Origin: Sporobolomyces roseus
Taxonomy: Eukaryota; Basidiomycota; Microbotryomycetes; Sporidiobolales; Sporidiobolaceae
Assembly (NCBI GenBank): GCA_016617785.1
Contig: JADILM010000001.1
Location: forward strand, 3,162,001-3,226,000
Direction: 5' to 3'
DNA length: 64,000 nt
Shown: one piece after another, positions 1 through 12,160 of the stretch
How positions within the stretch are numbered: the first letter of the stretch is position 1
Layout of the letters: every line of letters starts with the position of its first letter
Program-made: the position numbers and the translations under genes
The notes under the pieces: generated by a model
What the model was told of the DNA's origin: nothing
The model's input: the letters and a program-made list of their open reading frames with translations, nothing else
Database searches by the model: none

Positions 1-3000
1 ATCCCAATCCTGCCAGCGACGAATCTCGAATCTCGCAAACTTCGATCAACCGACCTCAAAACAGCTACATCAGGAGAAGCGATTCCACGCCCGATGACTC
101 AGAGGAGGATTCTGCACCTGCTCAGACAAAGAATGAGCCAGTTTCCGGATCAAGGGAGGGATCGAGGAGAAATGATGACCTTGATCGAGATGAGAATGGT
201 ACGAGGCGGGGAGAACCTATACGAGAGGAATCAGATGATGGCTATCATGAACAAGGTACGTCTCGCTTAGTATCGGAACTTTCACGAGAAAGTCTGACAC
301 TCATTCTCGTCTGAGGTGATTGCAGATGAGCCTACTCCTCGAGAACGCGACGAATCGCACATCAAGCCGAACAATGCCTCGTTTGCCACTACTCGAGATA
401 CCTCTCCCATCGAGGATAGCTACTCGCCCGCAGAAGTACAGACCGATTCGGAGGATGAAACTTCTAATCGAATGAGGAACGTCGAACCAACCTCGAACTA
501 CGCCAGTCCAGCGTCGAAGAAATCGTACCGTAGCGACCAAGGTGAAGACTACAGCTCTCCTCCTGCGGTAGAAGATAACGAGTTCTCTGATTCAAGCTCG
601 ACTGCTCCCTCTCGCATACCATCCCGTCTTCGCGAGGAACAAGCAATCACATCTTCAGTTTCTCCCTCCTACGACGACGACGTTAAAGCCGAGACGACGA
701 CCGATGACAGGGCAAGTCGCAACGACCAGAGTCCCCCTTTCGATTCTTCTCGGAGGCCGCGTCGACTGGTCGAGGAGGAGGAGGATCGCACTCAACCATC
801 TCGCGAGAGCGATGCTCCAGATCCGAATACTACTCGTCGATCAAGCTCGTATGTCGAACCGGAGGACAGCGATTCTAGCGATTTCGGGAGAGAGGAGGAA
901 TCGAATCAAGCTTTCGACGACGTGCAATCTCAACCTCAGTCCCGTCAAGCCTTCGCTCCCGCTACTCGATCATCATTACTCCCGACATCATCCTACGAGA
1001 CTGCCGACTCGGATCCCGACCTCGATTCTGTTGATCCTGATCCGAAACGTCCGCCACATCTCGACAGCGAAACTTATGCTGCACCGCCTGTTCCCTCCTC
1101 CGCTTCACCCTACGACGTCACGCCTCGAGATACTCATCGAGACATCGACCCTTCAGTCGAATCACGAAGAAACGACACCTTCGACGAAGATCCTAAGCGG
1201 CGACAAGACGATTTCGAGGATTCCGATTCGGACCCTTCGAAGTACCGACAAAGAGACGAGTCGTCTGCTCGAGCAGGTTCACGAGACGTCGACTCAGAGG
1301 ACGAAGAGGAATCGACTGTTGGCGGGGATACTTCGAGGGGACAATCTAGATCCGAAGACAATGGTCAACAGCGCGAGTTTGATGCTGGCAGAGATAATGA
1401 AGGGAGAGAAGATGTAGAGGGAGAACTGGAGGATACAGGAGGGATGAGAAGGGGACGGAATCGAGAAGAGGCGTTTGAACCCGAAGGTAAGTCCCGCTCT
1501 TCTTCGCTCTCTTCGAATCGTGTCTGTGCTGAGACCTCATTGCGGTCCATAGACTCGACTCGTTATGGAGCAGATGATCGAAAAGCTATGTCCTCGACGA
1601 ATTATGCAAACTCGAGGCAAAGCGATCCAACGGAACTCGATGAACCAGAGGAAGGAGTGCAAACCGATTCGGAAGACGGAGAACCCCCTCGCACACAGAC
1701 TGGAGCTCTGTCTACTTCGGCCTCGGAAGAGTCTGGTCGACGGGAAGCTTTCGATGCTTCCTCAACCGAGCGAAACGAAACCTTTCCTGATCGATTCTCG
1801 AACACGCCTGCATCGAAGGAGGAGTCCGACGACTTTCGGTCCGGTGAAGATGAAGACCGATCTACAAGCTATCCGGATCGTTCACGCTTAGACGAGGACG
1901 GCGGTCAAGATTCCATAGCGGAGCGAGAATCGAGAATCAAGAACAATTCTTTGTCGGACGATGAGGCAGACGATCAGTTCGACGAACCTAGGAGCAGCTC
2001 GAAGGAAGATCAGAACTTCCCGGACGAAAATGATCGAAGACCTCGCAACGACGAAACTTCATCTTACGACAAAGACGAGTCTCCGATGCAAGATCGACAG
2101 CAAGCGATGGATCAGGAGAGTTATGACGACCGAAGAAGTAACGGCGGTGAAGACATGGAGGAACGACGAGATCCTGCTTCCCTCTCGGATACTGAACAAG
2201 ACAGATCGCAGAGCGGTGAGCCCTTTTTCACTATTCTCTCGTCAATGATCACTTAATCATGCTGCCTCGAACAATAGACGATCGATTCGATGACCCTCAG
2301 CAACAATCTTCGATGGAACAAGGCAGAGGAGGAGGTCGAAACAGGGACGACGACGACAGCTTTTCGCCCCAATCTCGAAATTTCGACGACGATGCTGGAG
2401 CTTCTTCACGAGGCGGGTTCGATCAAAAAGGAGGCGACCTTGACAGTGCAGGGAATCAAGATTCGTACGGAGGCGGTGATCGATTCAGCGACAACGACGG
2501 CTTTTCGAACGACAAGCAACTTGGTTCGGGTGGTCAAGATGACTTCGGAAGAGGCGCAGCAGGAGGGTACAACGATCGATCCGATATGGATGGCGGTGAT
2601 TTTGGTGGGAGCGGAGGAGGATACGAGGATAGGGACAATATGGGAGGAAACAGTATGGTAGGGGACAGTTGGAATGATCAGTCGATGCGAGGGGGCGGTG
2701 AGGGATATGGAGACGACTCTTTCAATGGTCAGTCAATGAGGGGAGACAGGGATTTCGGAGACGATTCTTTCGATGGAGGAAAAGATTCTTACAGAAACGA
2801 GGGAACGGGAAGAGATGATCTATACGGAGGAAACTCTTACAACGATACACAGGAAGGCTACGGTGGAGACCCTTATCGAGACCAGGATGAAAGGGAGCAA
2901 GATTGGCGAGGGGGAGGAGAAAATTGGGATGAACGGGGAAATCCGAATGAGTCTTGGGGGGACAGGAACGGAGAGGAGGAGTATCCGCGAGAGCGTGGAG

Positions 3001-6000
3001 GATATGGAGATGAAGGCTACAGAGATGAAGGGTACGAGACGCATAGTGAACCTTCAGAAGAGGAGAACTACGCCGCGGTCTATCACGGGAAACGTGAGTC
3101 TTCTTGCTCACTTCGGCTTGGAGTCTTGACTGACACTGATCGGAACTTTTATCAGCGGCTCGACAACATCAACGACATCATCCATCTCGAAACGAAGAGG
3201 TTGAATACCAAGGTCTGCTTTTCCGCTCGATTTCGTCTCCAGCTTGTGCTGACATCTTGTCCATCAGACGCGAAACATCGTTACGAACGTGCATTACGTT
3301 CTCTGAGCTTCCTGCAGCACGCCCGTCCTCCTCCAAGCCATCAACGTCTCGAACGAGCTGTTCACGAGGTATTCGAATCTGTTTACGCTCTTCGAGAGAA
3401 GGAAAAGGAAGGTAGAAGACCACAAACTCCGATACCGACCGCAGACGATCTCAAGATCAGTCTCGAAGACTACCATCACCATCTGACCAGCTTACAGGAA
3501 CGCACGGGAAGCGAGGTGGACGAGGCGAGAGATCGGTTACGGGAGGAAGATACTGAGGAGAATCGAAAAGCTCTCTCTGAAGCTGAAGCCAGACACGAAG
3601 CCGCTACTGTTCATGGGCAAGATCATCATCTACAACATCGAGACGACCACGAAGAGTTGATGGACGATCCGATGTCAACTCCCGAAGAAATTCATCAAGC
3701 TGCTTTATCCCGTAAGTCCTGCTCCTCAGCTGATTCGAGGGATACTGCAGTATGCTGACTCGTCAGTCTCATTCGAATAGGTCATACTGCTGCTCACCAT
3801 GAAGCTCTGCGAGCCGACAAGGAGGTTGATCGTGCGAAAGAACATCTCGAAAGATGTAAAGAGGAAGGCGATCTCGGAGCAATCGGCGAAGCAGAGACCC
3901 AGCTTCACGAAGCTCGTATGCGTCAGAAACTTGCTCACGGTGACCGTGAGGAAGCGAAGGAGCACGTCGATGCCGCTGCTGCAGCTCTTGAGTCGAAAGG
4001 TACGGGTTTCCCCTCTCCTTTACTTGGGAGCTTCGACTTGTCTGACATCTCTTCTCTTCCTGCCCATATAGCCTCTCCAAAAGAGTTACACCATGATCCT
4101 GTCATCGCTGCCCATCTCTCGGCGGTGGAAGCTCGAGATGCTGCCGAAAACGAAGTCTCTCATCGAAAAGCTGGTCTCGAAGCGGCTCAAGATTCAGGCG
4201 ATCATCGGAGGATCCTTCATGCTCAAGCTCGACTAGATCACGCTCAGTCTGATCTAGCGAAAGCGAAAGACGAAGAGGGAGAGAGCAAGCGAGGACTTCG
4301 TGAGTTTCGACACTCAAATCCACTCAGATTGACGAGCTCATGTAGCGAGCTTCCAGCACTACACGAGCGAGCGGCCGTCGCAGCTATGATTCACCACCAC
4401 GCTACAGAAGATCTCAACCATCACAAACGAAACCTCGAGGAAATCGAACGGAATCCGAATGCGTTCTCTCCCGAAGAGAGAGGAGCTGCTCGACACGCTC
4501 ATGCTACCGCTCTCGAACGACACGATGCGGCTCGAAACCGTCATCGACATCTCAAGGACAAGCTCAGCCTTCACCGTACGTTCTTCTGCTCCCTCTCACT
4601 CAGTTTCGACTTTCGAAGAAAAGAGATCGATTCTTGCGAGATAGTTGGGCTGACTTTTGCGCTTTCTGCTTCTCTGCAGATTCCGATCCGACCCTCACTC
4701 CGGAAGAGAACCACGAACGTCGTACGTGCTCGCTGCTTTCACCTCTCGCAGGTTCGAGACCAGAGTTGGATCGAAAGCTGACTGATTCGGTTCCCTCTGC
4801 TCACAGGTCACGCAGCAGCTCACAACTTGTTCAAGCATCACGACGACAAGATCAGAGCGATCGAAGCCGAACACGACGCAGCGAGACGACATCTCGAACA
4901 AAACCCGAATGATCTTCACGCTCAAGACCGATTCGAAGCTGCGCAAGCCAAACTCGACAAGATCGGAGAACACCGGAACAGTCGTGACAGCGCCGCTTCT
5001 CATCTCGTCGACACTCATCACCGGAAAGTACTCGAAGCTCGTCGACACCGAGATGCGAATCCGAATGATCTGGAGGCACGAACCGCTCTCAAAGCCGTCG
5101 AGGAGCATCACGCGAAGCTGGTACATCGAGCGAAGGAAGCTCGACGAGATACCGGTACGTCTCCCTCCCTCCCTCTGAACGGTCAACGTCGAATTTCGAT
5201 CGAGGCGAGAGTTCTCGACGTTCCTTCGAAGCGTCACTGGACAAAGACTGAATTTTGAGCTTCTCCGTTTGCAGGCCATCACCATCGAATGTCCGTCGCA
5301 GCTATGATTCACCACCACGCTACAGAAGATCTCAACCATCACAAACGAAACCTCGAGGAAATCGAACGGAATCCGAATGCGTTCTCTCCCGAAGAGAGAG
5401 GAGCTGCTCGACACGCTCATGCTACCGCTCTCGAACGACACGATGCGGCTCGAAACCGTCATCGACATCTCAAGGACAAGCTCAGCCTTCACCGTACGTT
5501 CTTCTGCTCCCTCTCACTCAGTTTCGACTTTCGAAGAAAAGAGATCGATTCTTGCGAGATAGTTGGGCTGACTTTTGCGCTTTCTGCTTCTCTGCAGATT
5601 CCGATCCGACCCTCACTCCGGAAGAGAACCACGAACGTCGTACGTGCTCGCTGCTTTCACCTCTCGCAGGTTCGAGACCAGAGTTGGATCGAAAGCTGAC
5701 TGATTCGGTTCCCTCTGCTCACAGGTCACGCAGCAGCTCACAACTGTCACATCACGACGAAGTGAGCGAGCGAGCGAACCGAAGCGAACCGACATCTCGA
5801 CAAAACCCATGATCTCCGTCGAAGATCACGAAGCGTACCAAATCGACAACGGAAAACGACAGTCGGACTCCCGCTTCCCTCTGACATCAATTCGTCGAAG
5901 GAGCTCTCGACCGAAGAATCAAACTGACCGAACCCTCAAAGCCGTCGAGACATCCGAAGTGCTCGAGCTAAGAAGCTCACGACGAAACGACGCTCCACAC

Positions 6001-9000
6001 CTGCGGAAGCATCGAATTCGTCAGCGAGAGTTCACACTCTTCAAGCTCCCTCACCAATTTGACTTCGATGCAGAACTTCATCGAATGTAGGGCAGCTAGC
6101 CACCCTTCTAAGTCCACTCTCACACGAACCGAGGAAACGAACGGATCCGAACGTTCGCGATAGACGACTGCTCTGCCTACCACGTCCCTCGAAGCAGAAC
6201 GTCTTAAGGCCAGCTTCGCCTTCCGGTTCTCTGCTCGATCGACTCACTCGAAGAAACGTCATCTGCGAGCCGAGCTTCACTTGCAAGTCGACAAGTGACG
6301 ACACTCACCGAAGAACCCGAACGCTCGTCTCGTGCTTTCACCTCTCCAGGTTAGAACCAGATTGGATCGAAACTGACGGACATTCGCGCTCTGTCAAGGT
6401 CACAGCAGTCCATCATCTCACCGTCAGACAGACACGAAGCGAAACGCCCGCTCACTCGACAAGATCGAGATCTGACGACAAGCCGATCACTCCGAACAAA
6501 CCCGACAAGTCGGACTCGACGTCTGATTCAAGCCATCATCGACACGACACCGGAAAGTCCGAAGCGCGCCCAACTGCAACCATGATCGGAAGACGAAGCT
6601 CCAAGCCGAGAGCATCACGAGAACTGGACATCGAACAATCAAGCCGCGAGATCCTCTCTCGACCTCTCGGAAGGTCAACTCGACGACCGGGCGATTCCAA
6701 CTCCCGAACGCACTGAATTCGACGATGGAGTTCCGTTCCAGGCACCACGGAACCTGAGCTATCACACCGCGCCTCACACGCAAGTCGAACCTCGAGAAAT
6801 CGACGAACGAATCGACTCACGAAGAAAGGACTCGACAGCTCATGCTTCGCCTCACCACGAGCGTCAACGCATCGACACTCAGCACCAGCCTCACGTACTT
6901 CTCGCTCCGTCACTCATTCGACTTCGAAGAAGCGACCATTCTCGAGTCTTGCTACTCTTCCTTTCTCTTGCAATTCGACGACCGACTCGGATGAAGACGA
7001 ACGTCTCGTGCTCCTGCTTTCACCTCTCCGGTCGAACACGATTCGTCGAAACCGATGATTCAGTTCCCAGTCAGGCAGTGGCTACAGCTTGCTCATCTCC
7101 GACTCATCAGGAAGAGCCAAACAGCCAAGACCGTTCGAAGCGCGCATCCAAATCGACAAGTCGGAGAACACGGAAGTCGGACAGCGCGTTCCTCTCGTCG
7201 ACGTCATACCGGAAAGCTCAGCTCGCCAACCGAGATCGATCCGATGATCTGGCACGAACCCTAAACCGTGAGGACACACGAAGCTGTACATCGAGAAGGA
7301 ACCACGAATCCGTCCCCTACCTCCCTCTGAACGTCAACGAAATTCGATCGAAGCGAATCCGACGTTCCTCGAAGCGTCACTGGACAAAGACTAATTGAGC
7401 TTCTCGTTTGCAGGCCATCACCTCGAATGCCCCAGATCACCACCACGCTACAGAAGTCTCAACCATCCAAACGAAACCTCGGAATCGAACGGAATCCGAA
7501 TCGTTCTCTCCCGAAGGAGAAGTGTCGACAGCTCAGCTACCGCTCTCGACGACCGATGCGGCTCGAAACCGTCAGAATCTCAAGGACACTCAGCCTTCAC
7601 CGTAGTCTTCTGCTCCCTCTCACTCATTTCACTTTCGAAGAAAAAGATTTCTGGGATGTGGGCTGACTTTTGCGCTTTCTGCTCTCGCAATCCGATCCGA
7701 CCCTCATCGAAGAACCACGAACGTCGACGTCTCGTCAACACCCCGCAGGTTCGAGACCAGATGATCGAAAGCTACTGATCGGTCCCTCGCTCACGGTCAG
7801 CGCAGCTCACAATGTTCAAGATCACGACACAAGATCAGAGCGTCAAGCGAACACGACGCAGCGGACACATCTCGAACAAACCCGAATGATCTACGCTCAA
7901 GCCGATCGAAGCTGCGCAAGCCAAACTCGACAGAGAAACCGGAACAGTCGGACAGGCCGGTTCCATCTCGTCGACCTCATACCGGAAAGTACTCGAAGCT
8001 CTCGACCCGAGATGCAATCCGAATGTCGGAGGCACGAACCCTCCAAAGCCGTCGAGGAGCATCACGCGAAACTGGACATCGAGCAGGAAGCTCGACGAGA
8101 TACCGGTACGTCTCCCTCCCTCCCTCTGAACGGTCAACGTCGAATTTCGATCGAGGCGAGAGTTCTCGACGTTCCTTCGAAGCGTCACTGGACAAAGACT
8201 GAATTTTGAGCTTCTCCGTTTGCAGGCCATCACCATCGAATGTCCGTCGCAGCTATGATTCACCACCACGCTACAGAAGATCTCAACCATCACAAACGAA
8301 ACTTGCGACGAGCGAACGAGCATCATCGATCTGAACACACCCTAGCATCGAAGGAAGCTCTACGAAAAGCGCAAGAAAATTCTGATGCGGCAAAGGAGCT
8401 CCACAATGAGTCGAAGCGCCATCATCTCGAACAAAGAGCAGAGCGTGAGTTTCTATTCCCATATCTTGCGACTCTTCATTCTCGCCTAACACTTTGATTC
8501 GTCTGCAGACTCCTATCATACGCTGATCTCCTCGAAGCACGCTCACGGATCTGAAAAGCATGAAGCTATCGTCCATCATCGTTAGCCGTCATCAGCTCTG
8601 TCTGATCTTGAAATTTTACTGACAAAATCTGCTTAAACAGATCATCGAGCCATCTCTGACCTTCTGAAGCACCACGAAGCCCATCGAGCCACTCACGACA
8701 GATCTCGCAAAACCCTTGCTTCCCAACTTTCTCACCATCGTTCGAAACTCTCTGATCTCGACCCTTCGCAGCCTCAACACGAGAAGACTCGGAATCACAT
8801 CTCAACACTCGAACGAAAGCGCCGAGAAGCAGACGAGAAACATCGAGTTCACCAAGAGAAGGTGAGGGAGTTGAGAGCGAGGAAAGAGGAATTAGAGAAG
8901 GAACATCGGAAATCTTTCGAACGGAAACATGCGGAAAAGACAAGAGCGAGAGAAGAGAAGTCAAGGATCCGGAAAGAGAAGACGGAGCATGAGAGAGAGA

Positions 9001-9566
9001 AGAGAAGAAGGGAGAAAGGGGAACGTGAAAGGGAAGAACATGATCGGATCACGCACAAACATGAGTCGGAGATGGCGGAACATACGTTGAAGGAACACGA
9101 GAAGGAGGTGGCGCATCGAAGGAAGGAAGCCGCTCACCTCAAGAAACTCGAGCACGATCATGAGGAATTTAGGCGGCACAAAACCAAAGTTGAGGCGGAT
9201 CGACACGAGCGGGATCGACTATCGAAGGAGAAACATCGAGCACTCAAGGAGAAACACCGTCATGAACTCGAGGAGAAGAAGAGGGAGAAGGAAAGGATCG
9301 AACGTGAAAGATCGGAGAGGAAACGAAGGAAGGCGGAGGAGAAACGGAGGAAACGAGAAGCTGCCGAGGAGAAGAAGAGGGAGAGGGAAGAAGCTCACCG
9401 AAGGGAGAAGGAGCAAAGGAAGATGGAGAAAGCTGAAAAGAAGAGGAGGGAAAAGGAGAGGAGGGACTCGGCTCACGAACGAAGTCAATCTCGCTCGAGG
9501 TCAAGGTCTACGTCGAGAGTGAGAGTGAGGTCTAGGTCTGGTCGTAGTAGAACTAGGAAGCACTAG
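1..9566 (+). CDS. Large repeat-containing coiled-coil/RS-tail protein, 5' truncated by window
   Basis: I do not recognise this family. The gene enters from the left edge and ends at the TAG at 9564-9566. Early introns read at 256-325, 1487-1552, 2216-2277 and 3094-3155. Protein layout: a long Asp/Ser/Arg/Glu-rich disordered part (1-2215); a Gly/Asp-rich stretch (about 2300-3090); His/Ala/Glu/Arg-rich helical repeats with a recurring ERNPN(A/D)-type motif (3156-8500); more than 150 residues of almost pure E/K/R (about 8800-9470), the signature of a coiled coil or single alpha-helix; and an Arg-Ser dipeptide tail ending RTRKH. The RS tail and charged helix suggest a nuclear or RNA-associated scaffold, but that is inference. 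The frame cannot be followed through 5746-8084, where the sequence is full of short deletions, so the gene would be mis-predicted by automatic tools. Confidence 0.75.
4375..5745 (+). repeat. 918-bp tandem repeat, one full period with perfectly identical ends
   Basis: Bases 4375-4827 recur without visible change at 5293-5745, an offset of exactly 918 at both ends, so there are no indels between them. One unit holds three exons (219, 42 and 348 nt; for example 5275-5493, 4680-4721, 4807-5154) and three introns (104, 85 and 120 nt). The exons total 609 nt, exactly 203 codons, so duplicating the unit keeps the reading frame. Introns are as identical as exons, which points to recent duplication or gene conversion. 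The 42-nt exon is a microexon. Confidence 0.93.
5746..8084 (+). repeat. Deletion-ridden copies of the 918-bp unit (probable low-quality sequence)
   Basis: Landmarks of the unit (the intron ending in ctttcacctctcgcag, the ttcgagaccag block, the tcacaggtcacgcagcag junction) recur near 6340-6420, 7010-7090 and 7735-7815. Spacing is only about 680-720 instead of 918. Alignment by eye to 4828-5300 shows mostly missing bases, one to several at a time, in exons and introns alike. From repeat phase this stretch should be 307 + 3 x 918 = 3061 nt but is 2339 nt, so about 722 nt are missing. All reading frames are broken. The abrupt return to perfect identity at 8085 suggests an unpolished gap fill rather than natural decay. 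Confidence 0.8.
8085..8302 (+). repeat. Last clean partial copy of the 918-bp unit
   Basis: These 218 bases match 5134-5351 exactly at a constant offset of 2951. They span the end of the 348-nt exon, the 120-nt intron and the start of the 219-nt exon. At 8303 the sequence leaves the repeat and continues into unique His/Ala/Glu-rich coding sequence of the same gene, so this marks the right border of the array. Confidence 0.92.
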
Positions 9567-9724
9567 ATTTTGTTCTCGTTTTGTATCTTGTCAAGATTAT
9601 CGCAATTCTTCTCTATCGTTCTCTCGCTCTGGGCAGCCTCCGATACTCGCTATCTTCGCTTCGACTCCTCCAGAAGACGAGAGAAGTGAAACGAGAATTA
9701 GACTGAACTATTGCTTTTGAAACT

Positions 9725-10580
9725 CTACAATTCCTTCTTCTGATGAACCTTTTCCTCTCCTCCATCCGCCCTGACTCCGACCGGTACTTTCTGTTTCTCG
9801 TTTGCTTGAGCTTGAGCCTTCGCGAACTGTTGAGCAGTCTTCTCTTCGGGAGTAGGGACGAATTCGTAGATGACTGATTTGACGCTTCCGAGAGTACGTT
9901 TACACGCCATGGTCCAAATACCAACCGCTACTGCGCCTGTAAGATCGGAGAGAGACAGAGAGATTCAGAGAGGGGGGAGGGTGCGGGAGAGAAGGAAAGG
10001 AACGTACCAGCAGGAGCCGAAGGAAGAGATAACCACCATCCAAGAGGACCGAACCAGCCTTTTGGTAACCAGATGACGGGGGTTTTACGGTGATACGAGG
10101 ACACGATGAAGGGGATAATGGTAGTGAGTAACCAAAGTGCTGATTTGAACGAAGTTTGGAATCGAGATTTGTGTGCCGTCGAAGTTGAATCTACGAAAAA
10201 TGCAACTTGTTAGCTCACTTCGACAGAGCGAAGAGTTGTGAGTAAGTACGTACTAGTTGATTCGAGATCTGCTACTGCCTTGTCCAGCTTTCTCCTAATC
10301 CTAGCCCATTTTGAGAATTCATCTTGAGAAGAAGTAGCAGCTAAATCCGACCTCAACTGTAAGATCTCTGCTTTCTTTTGTTTGGTAGATTGTGATGAAG
10401 GTGCAAAGGGAGTATAGATCTATTCAGGCCAGAGTCAGAGTGAGTGGAAGAAGGCAAAGGAGGAGAGGAGTACAAGAGAGTGGGGAGGAGACTAACGAAT
10501 GAAGCGATAGAGTCTGATCCGATGTACTCTATTAATTGTATAAATAGAGTACTACACAGTAACCACAGTGCGAGTTCCAT
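9725..10580 (-). CDS. GET1: GET1 / WRB-like guided-entry receptor subunit of the ER membrane
   Basis: Membrane subunit of the GET receptor, which with Get2 docks Get3 and inserts tail-anchored proteins into the ER. Four exons on the minus strand: 10580-10497, 10419-10254, 10190-10008, 9936-9725, giving 214 residues in frame. The order of elements fits Get1: an N-terminal membrane segment right after the start Met (MELALWLLCSTLFIQLIEYI), then a cytosolic coiled coil carrying the family motif DEFSKWARIRRKLDK, then two C-terminal membrane segments with PKGWFGPLGWW and a following GAVAVGIW stretch. Length matches yeast Get1 (about 235) and WRB. It is divergent from the TFIIB gene, only 105 bp between start codons, and convergent with the large gene to its left. 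The short hydrophilic tail is Gln/Lys/Glu-rich. Confidence 0.88.
10539..10546 (+). promoter_or_regulatory. Consensus TATA box for the TFIIB gene, inside GET1 exon 1
   Basis: A perfect TATAAATA lies 140 bases upstream of the TFIIB start codon, a usual distance for a fungal TATA box. It overlaps coding bases of GET1 exon 1 on the other strand, so one segment would serve as codons for GET1 and as core promoter for the divergent gene. Function is inferred from position and consensus only. Confidence 0.5.
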
Positions 10581-10685
10581 CCTTGCAAAGTGTTTGGTGA
10601 GAGATCAACCTCGACTTGAACTTGTTTGATCCATCTTTCCTTCCTCACCTTTAACTCGAATTCGGTTCTCTCTTGCTTCTGTACA

Positions 10686-12160
10686 ATGTCGAACCCAACA
10701 CCTTTCGCCTTGAAGTTGGATCCAGCAGCGGCAGCGGCGTTGGCAGCTCAGAAAGCGGCAGAGTTCCATCAAGATCTAAACGTTCGCCTCACTTGTCCAG
10801 ACTGTAAAGATGACACGGAACTATTGGAGGAGTACTCTTCAGGTGATCTAGTATGTGGTAATTGTGGTACGTTTGCTTGCTCGCCTTCGAAAAGAGATGA
10901 GGGTTCAGTCAACTGACTTGGGATACGATCCACTCGCTTGGATGAATAGGTCTGGTGTTGGGTGATAAGGTAGTAGATACAAGATCAGAATGTAAGCCTC
11001 GCTTCACCGTTCTCACCCTTTCCCACAAAAGGCGAAGAAACGAAAATCAGGCTTTCTTTCTCCTCTCTCTCTCTCTCTTGCAATTATCCAATCATTATGC
11101 TCAAACCATCGTCTTTCCTCTCCCGATCTTCAGGGCGTTCATTTGCCGATTCAGAAGGAGACGACCCATCTCGTGTTGGAGGTCCCCAAGATCCTCTCCT
11201 CGACCCTTCCGAACAACTCTCAACCGTGATCTCGTTCAAAGACAACAACACTGGAGTAGCACGAGCACTTCAAATGGCCGCTTCCCGAGTCGCACGAGAT
11301 AGTCACAATGGAACTGGACGAGACCTGCATTCGGCTTACTCTCAGATCTCGACCATGTGCGAAACGATTAGTTTACCCAAGAGTATTATCGATACTACAA
11401 AGATGTTGTTCAAGAGGTGTGATGAAGAGAAGTTACTCAAGGGGAAGAAGCAGGAGGCGATCATTGGAGCTTGTATATTTGTTGCTTGTAAACAAGGGAG
11501 GGTAGGGAGAACTTTCAAGGAAATCATGGCTCTTACTGGTGTAGACAAGAAGGTGAGCCTCTTTCATACTCGCACTACCGTACTCAAGCTAACGTAGGCG
11601 GCTCTGAGTGCTCGCAGCAAATCACGGATTGCTTCAAAGTGATTCAAAAATCCTTCGAAACGATGACTCCAACCTCAGCTCCCTCTACCGACCTCGATTC
11701 CCTCATCACACGATACTGCAATCACCTCGGTCTCTCCGTACCCCTCCAACGGGCCTGCGCTTACACTGGAACGAAAGTGGTCGAGGATGGGATTCTCGCG
11801 GGAAGGAGTCCGATCACTATCGCGACTAGTTGTATTCTCTTCGTGACGAGTCTGTTTGGGAAACGGGAGGACCCGAAAAAGATCGCGGAGGTTGCTGGAG
11901 TTCAGGATAGTACGATTCGAACGGGAATGAGGTGAACACTACTCGCTTTCTGGACTCTCGAATTTCTCGGTTCGCCCTGCTTGAACATCACTAATGCTAC
12001 TCTCTCTCATTTGTCTAGGTTACTACTACCGAAGAAAGCGAGCCTCGTCGATCCACGGTGGTTCGATCCCTCTCGAGCAGAACGAGCAGATTGGTCAAGA
12101 GTAGGAGGAGATCCGACTACCACTTCCGCCTCCGCTCCAATTCCGAAGATCGAGTCTTAA
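10686..12160 (+). CDS. SUA7: Transcription initiation factor TFIIB
   Basis: General RNA polymerase II factor that bridges TBP at the TATA box and Pol II. Exons 10686-10866, 10950-10991, 11134-11552, 11618-11931, 12019-12160 give 365 residues, near the yeast length of 345. The N-terminus carries the zinc ribbon (CPDC near residues 39-42, then CGNCGLVLGDKVVDTRSEWR, the B-reader region, split by introns). Two cyclin-like repeats follow: the first around SQISTMCETISLPKSIID, the second around LITRYCNHLGLSVPLQRACA, ending with the SLFGKREDPKKIAEVAGV helix. All introns fall in matching phase. It shares a very short divergent promoter with GET1. Confidence 0.95.

Noticed and set aside
704..1417. 237-codon plus-strand ORF overlapping the large gene in another frame
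   Set aside because: Shadow of the Asp/Ser/Arg-rich coding frame; its composition mirrors that frame and the real frame continues across introns on both sides.
4695..5492. 265-codon minus-strand ORF over the repeats
   Set aside because: Antisense shadow of the 918-bp repeats; it has no domain and is simply as long as the repeat allows.
5746..8084. Several short ORFs within the degraded repeat stretch
   Set aside because: They arise from frameshifts in deletion-ridden copies, not from separate genes.
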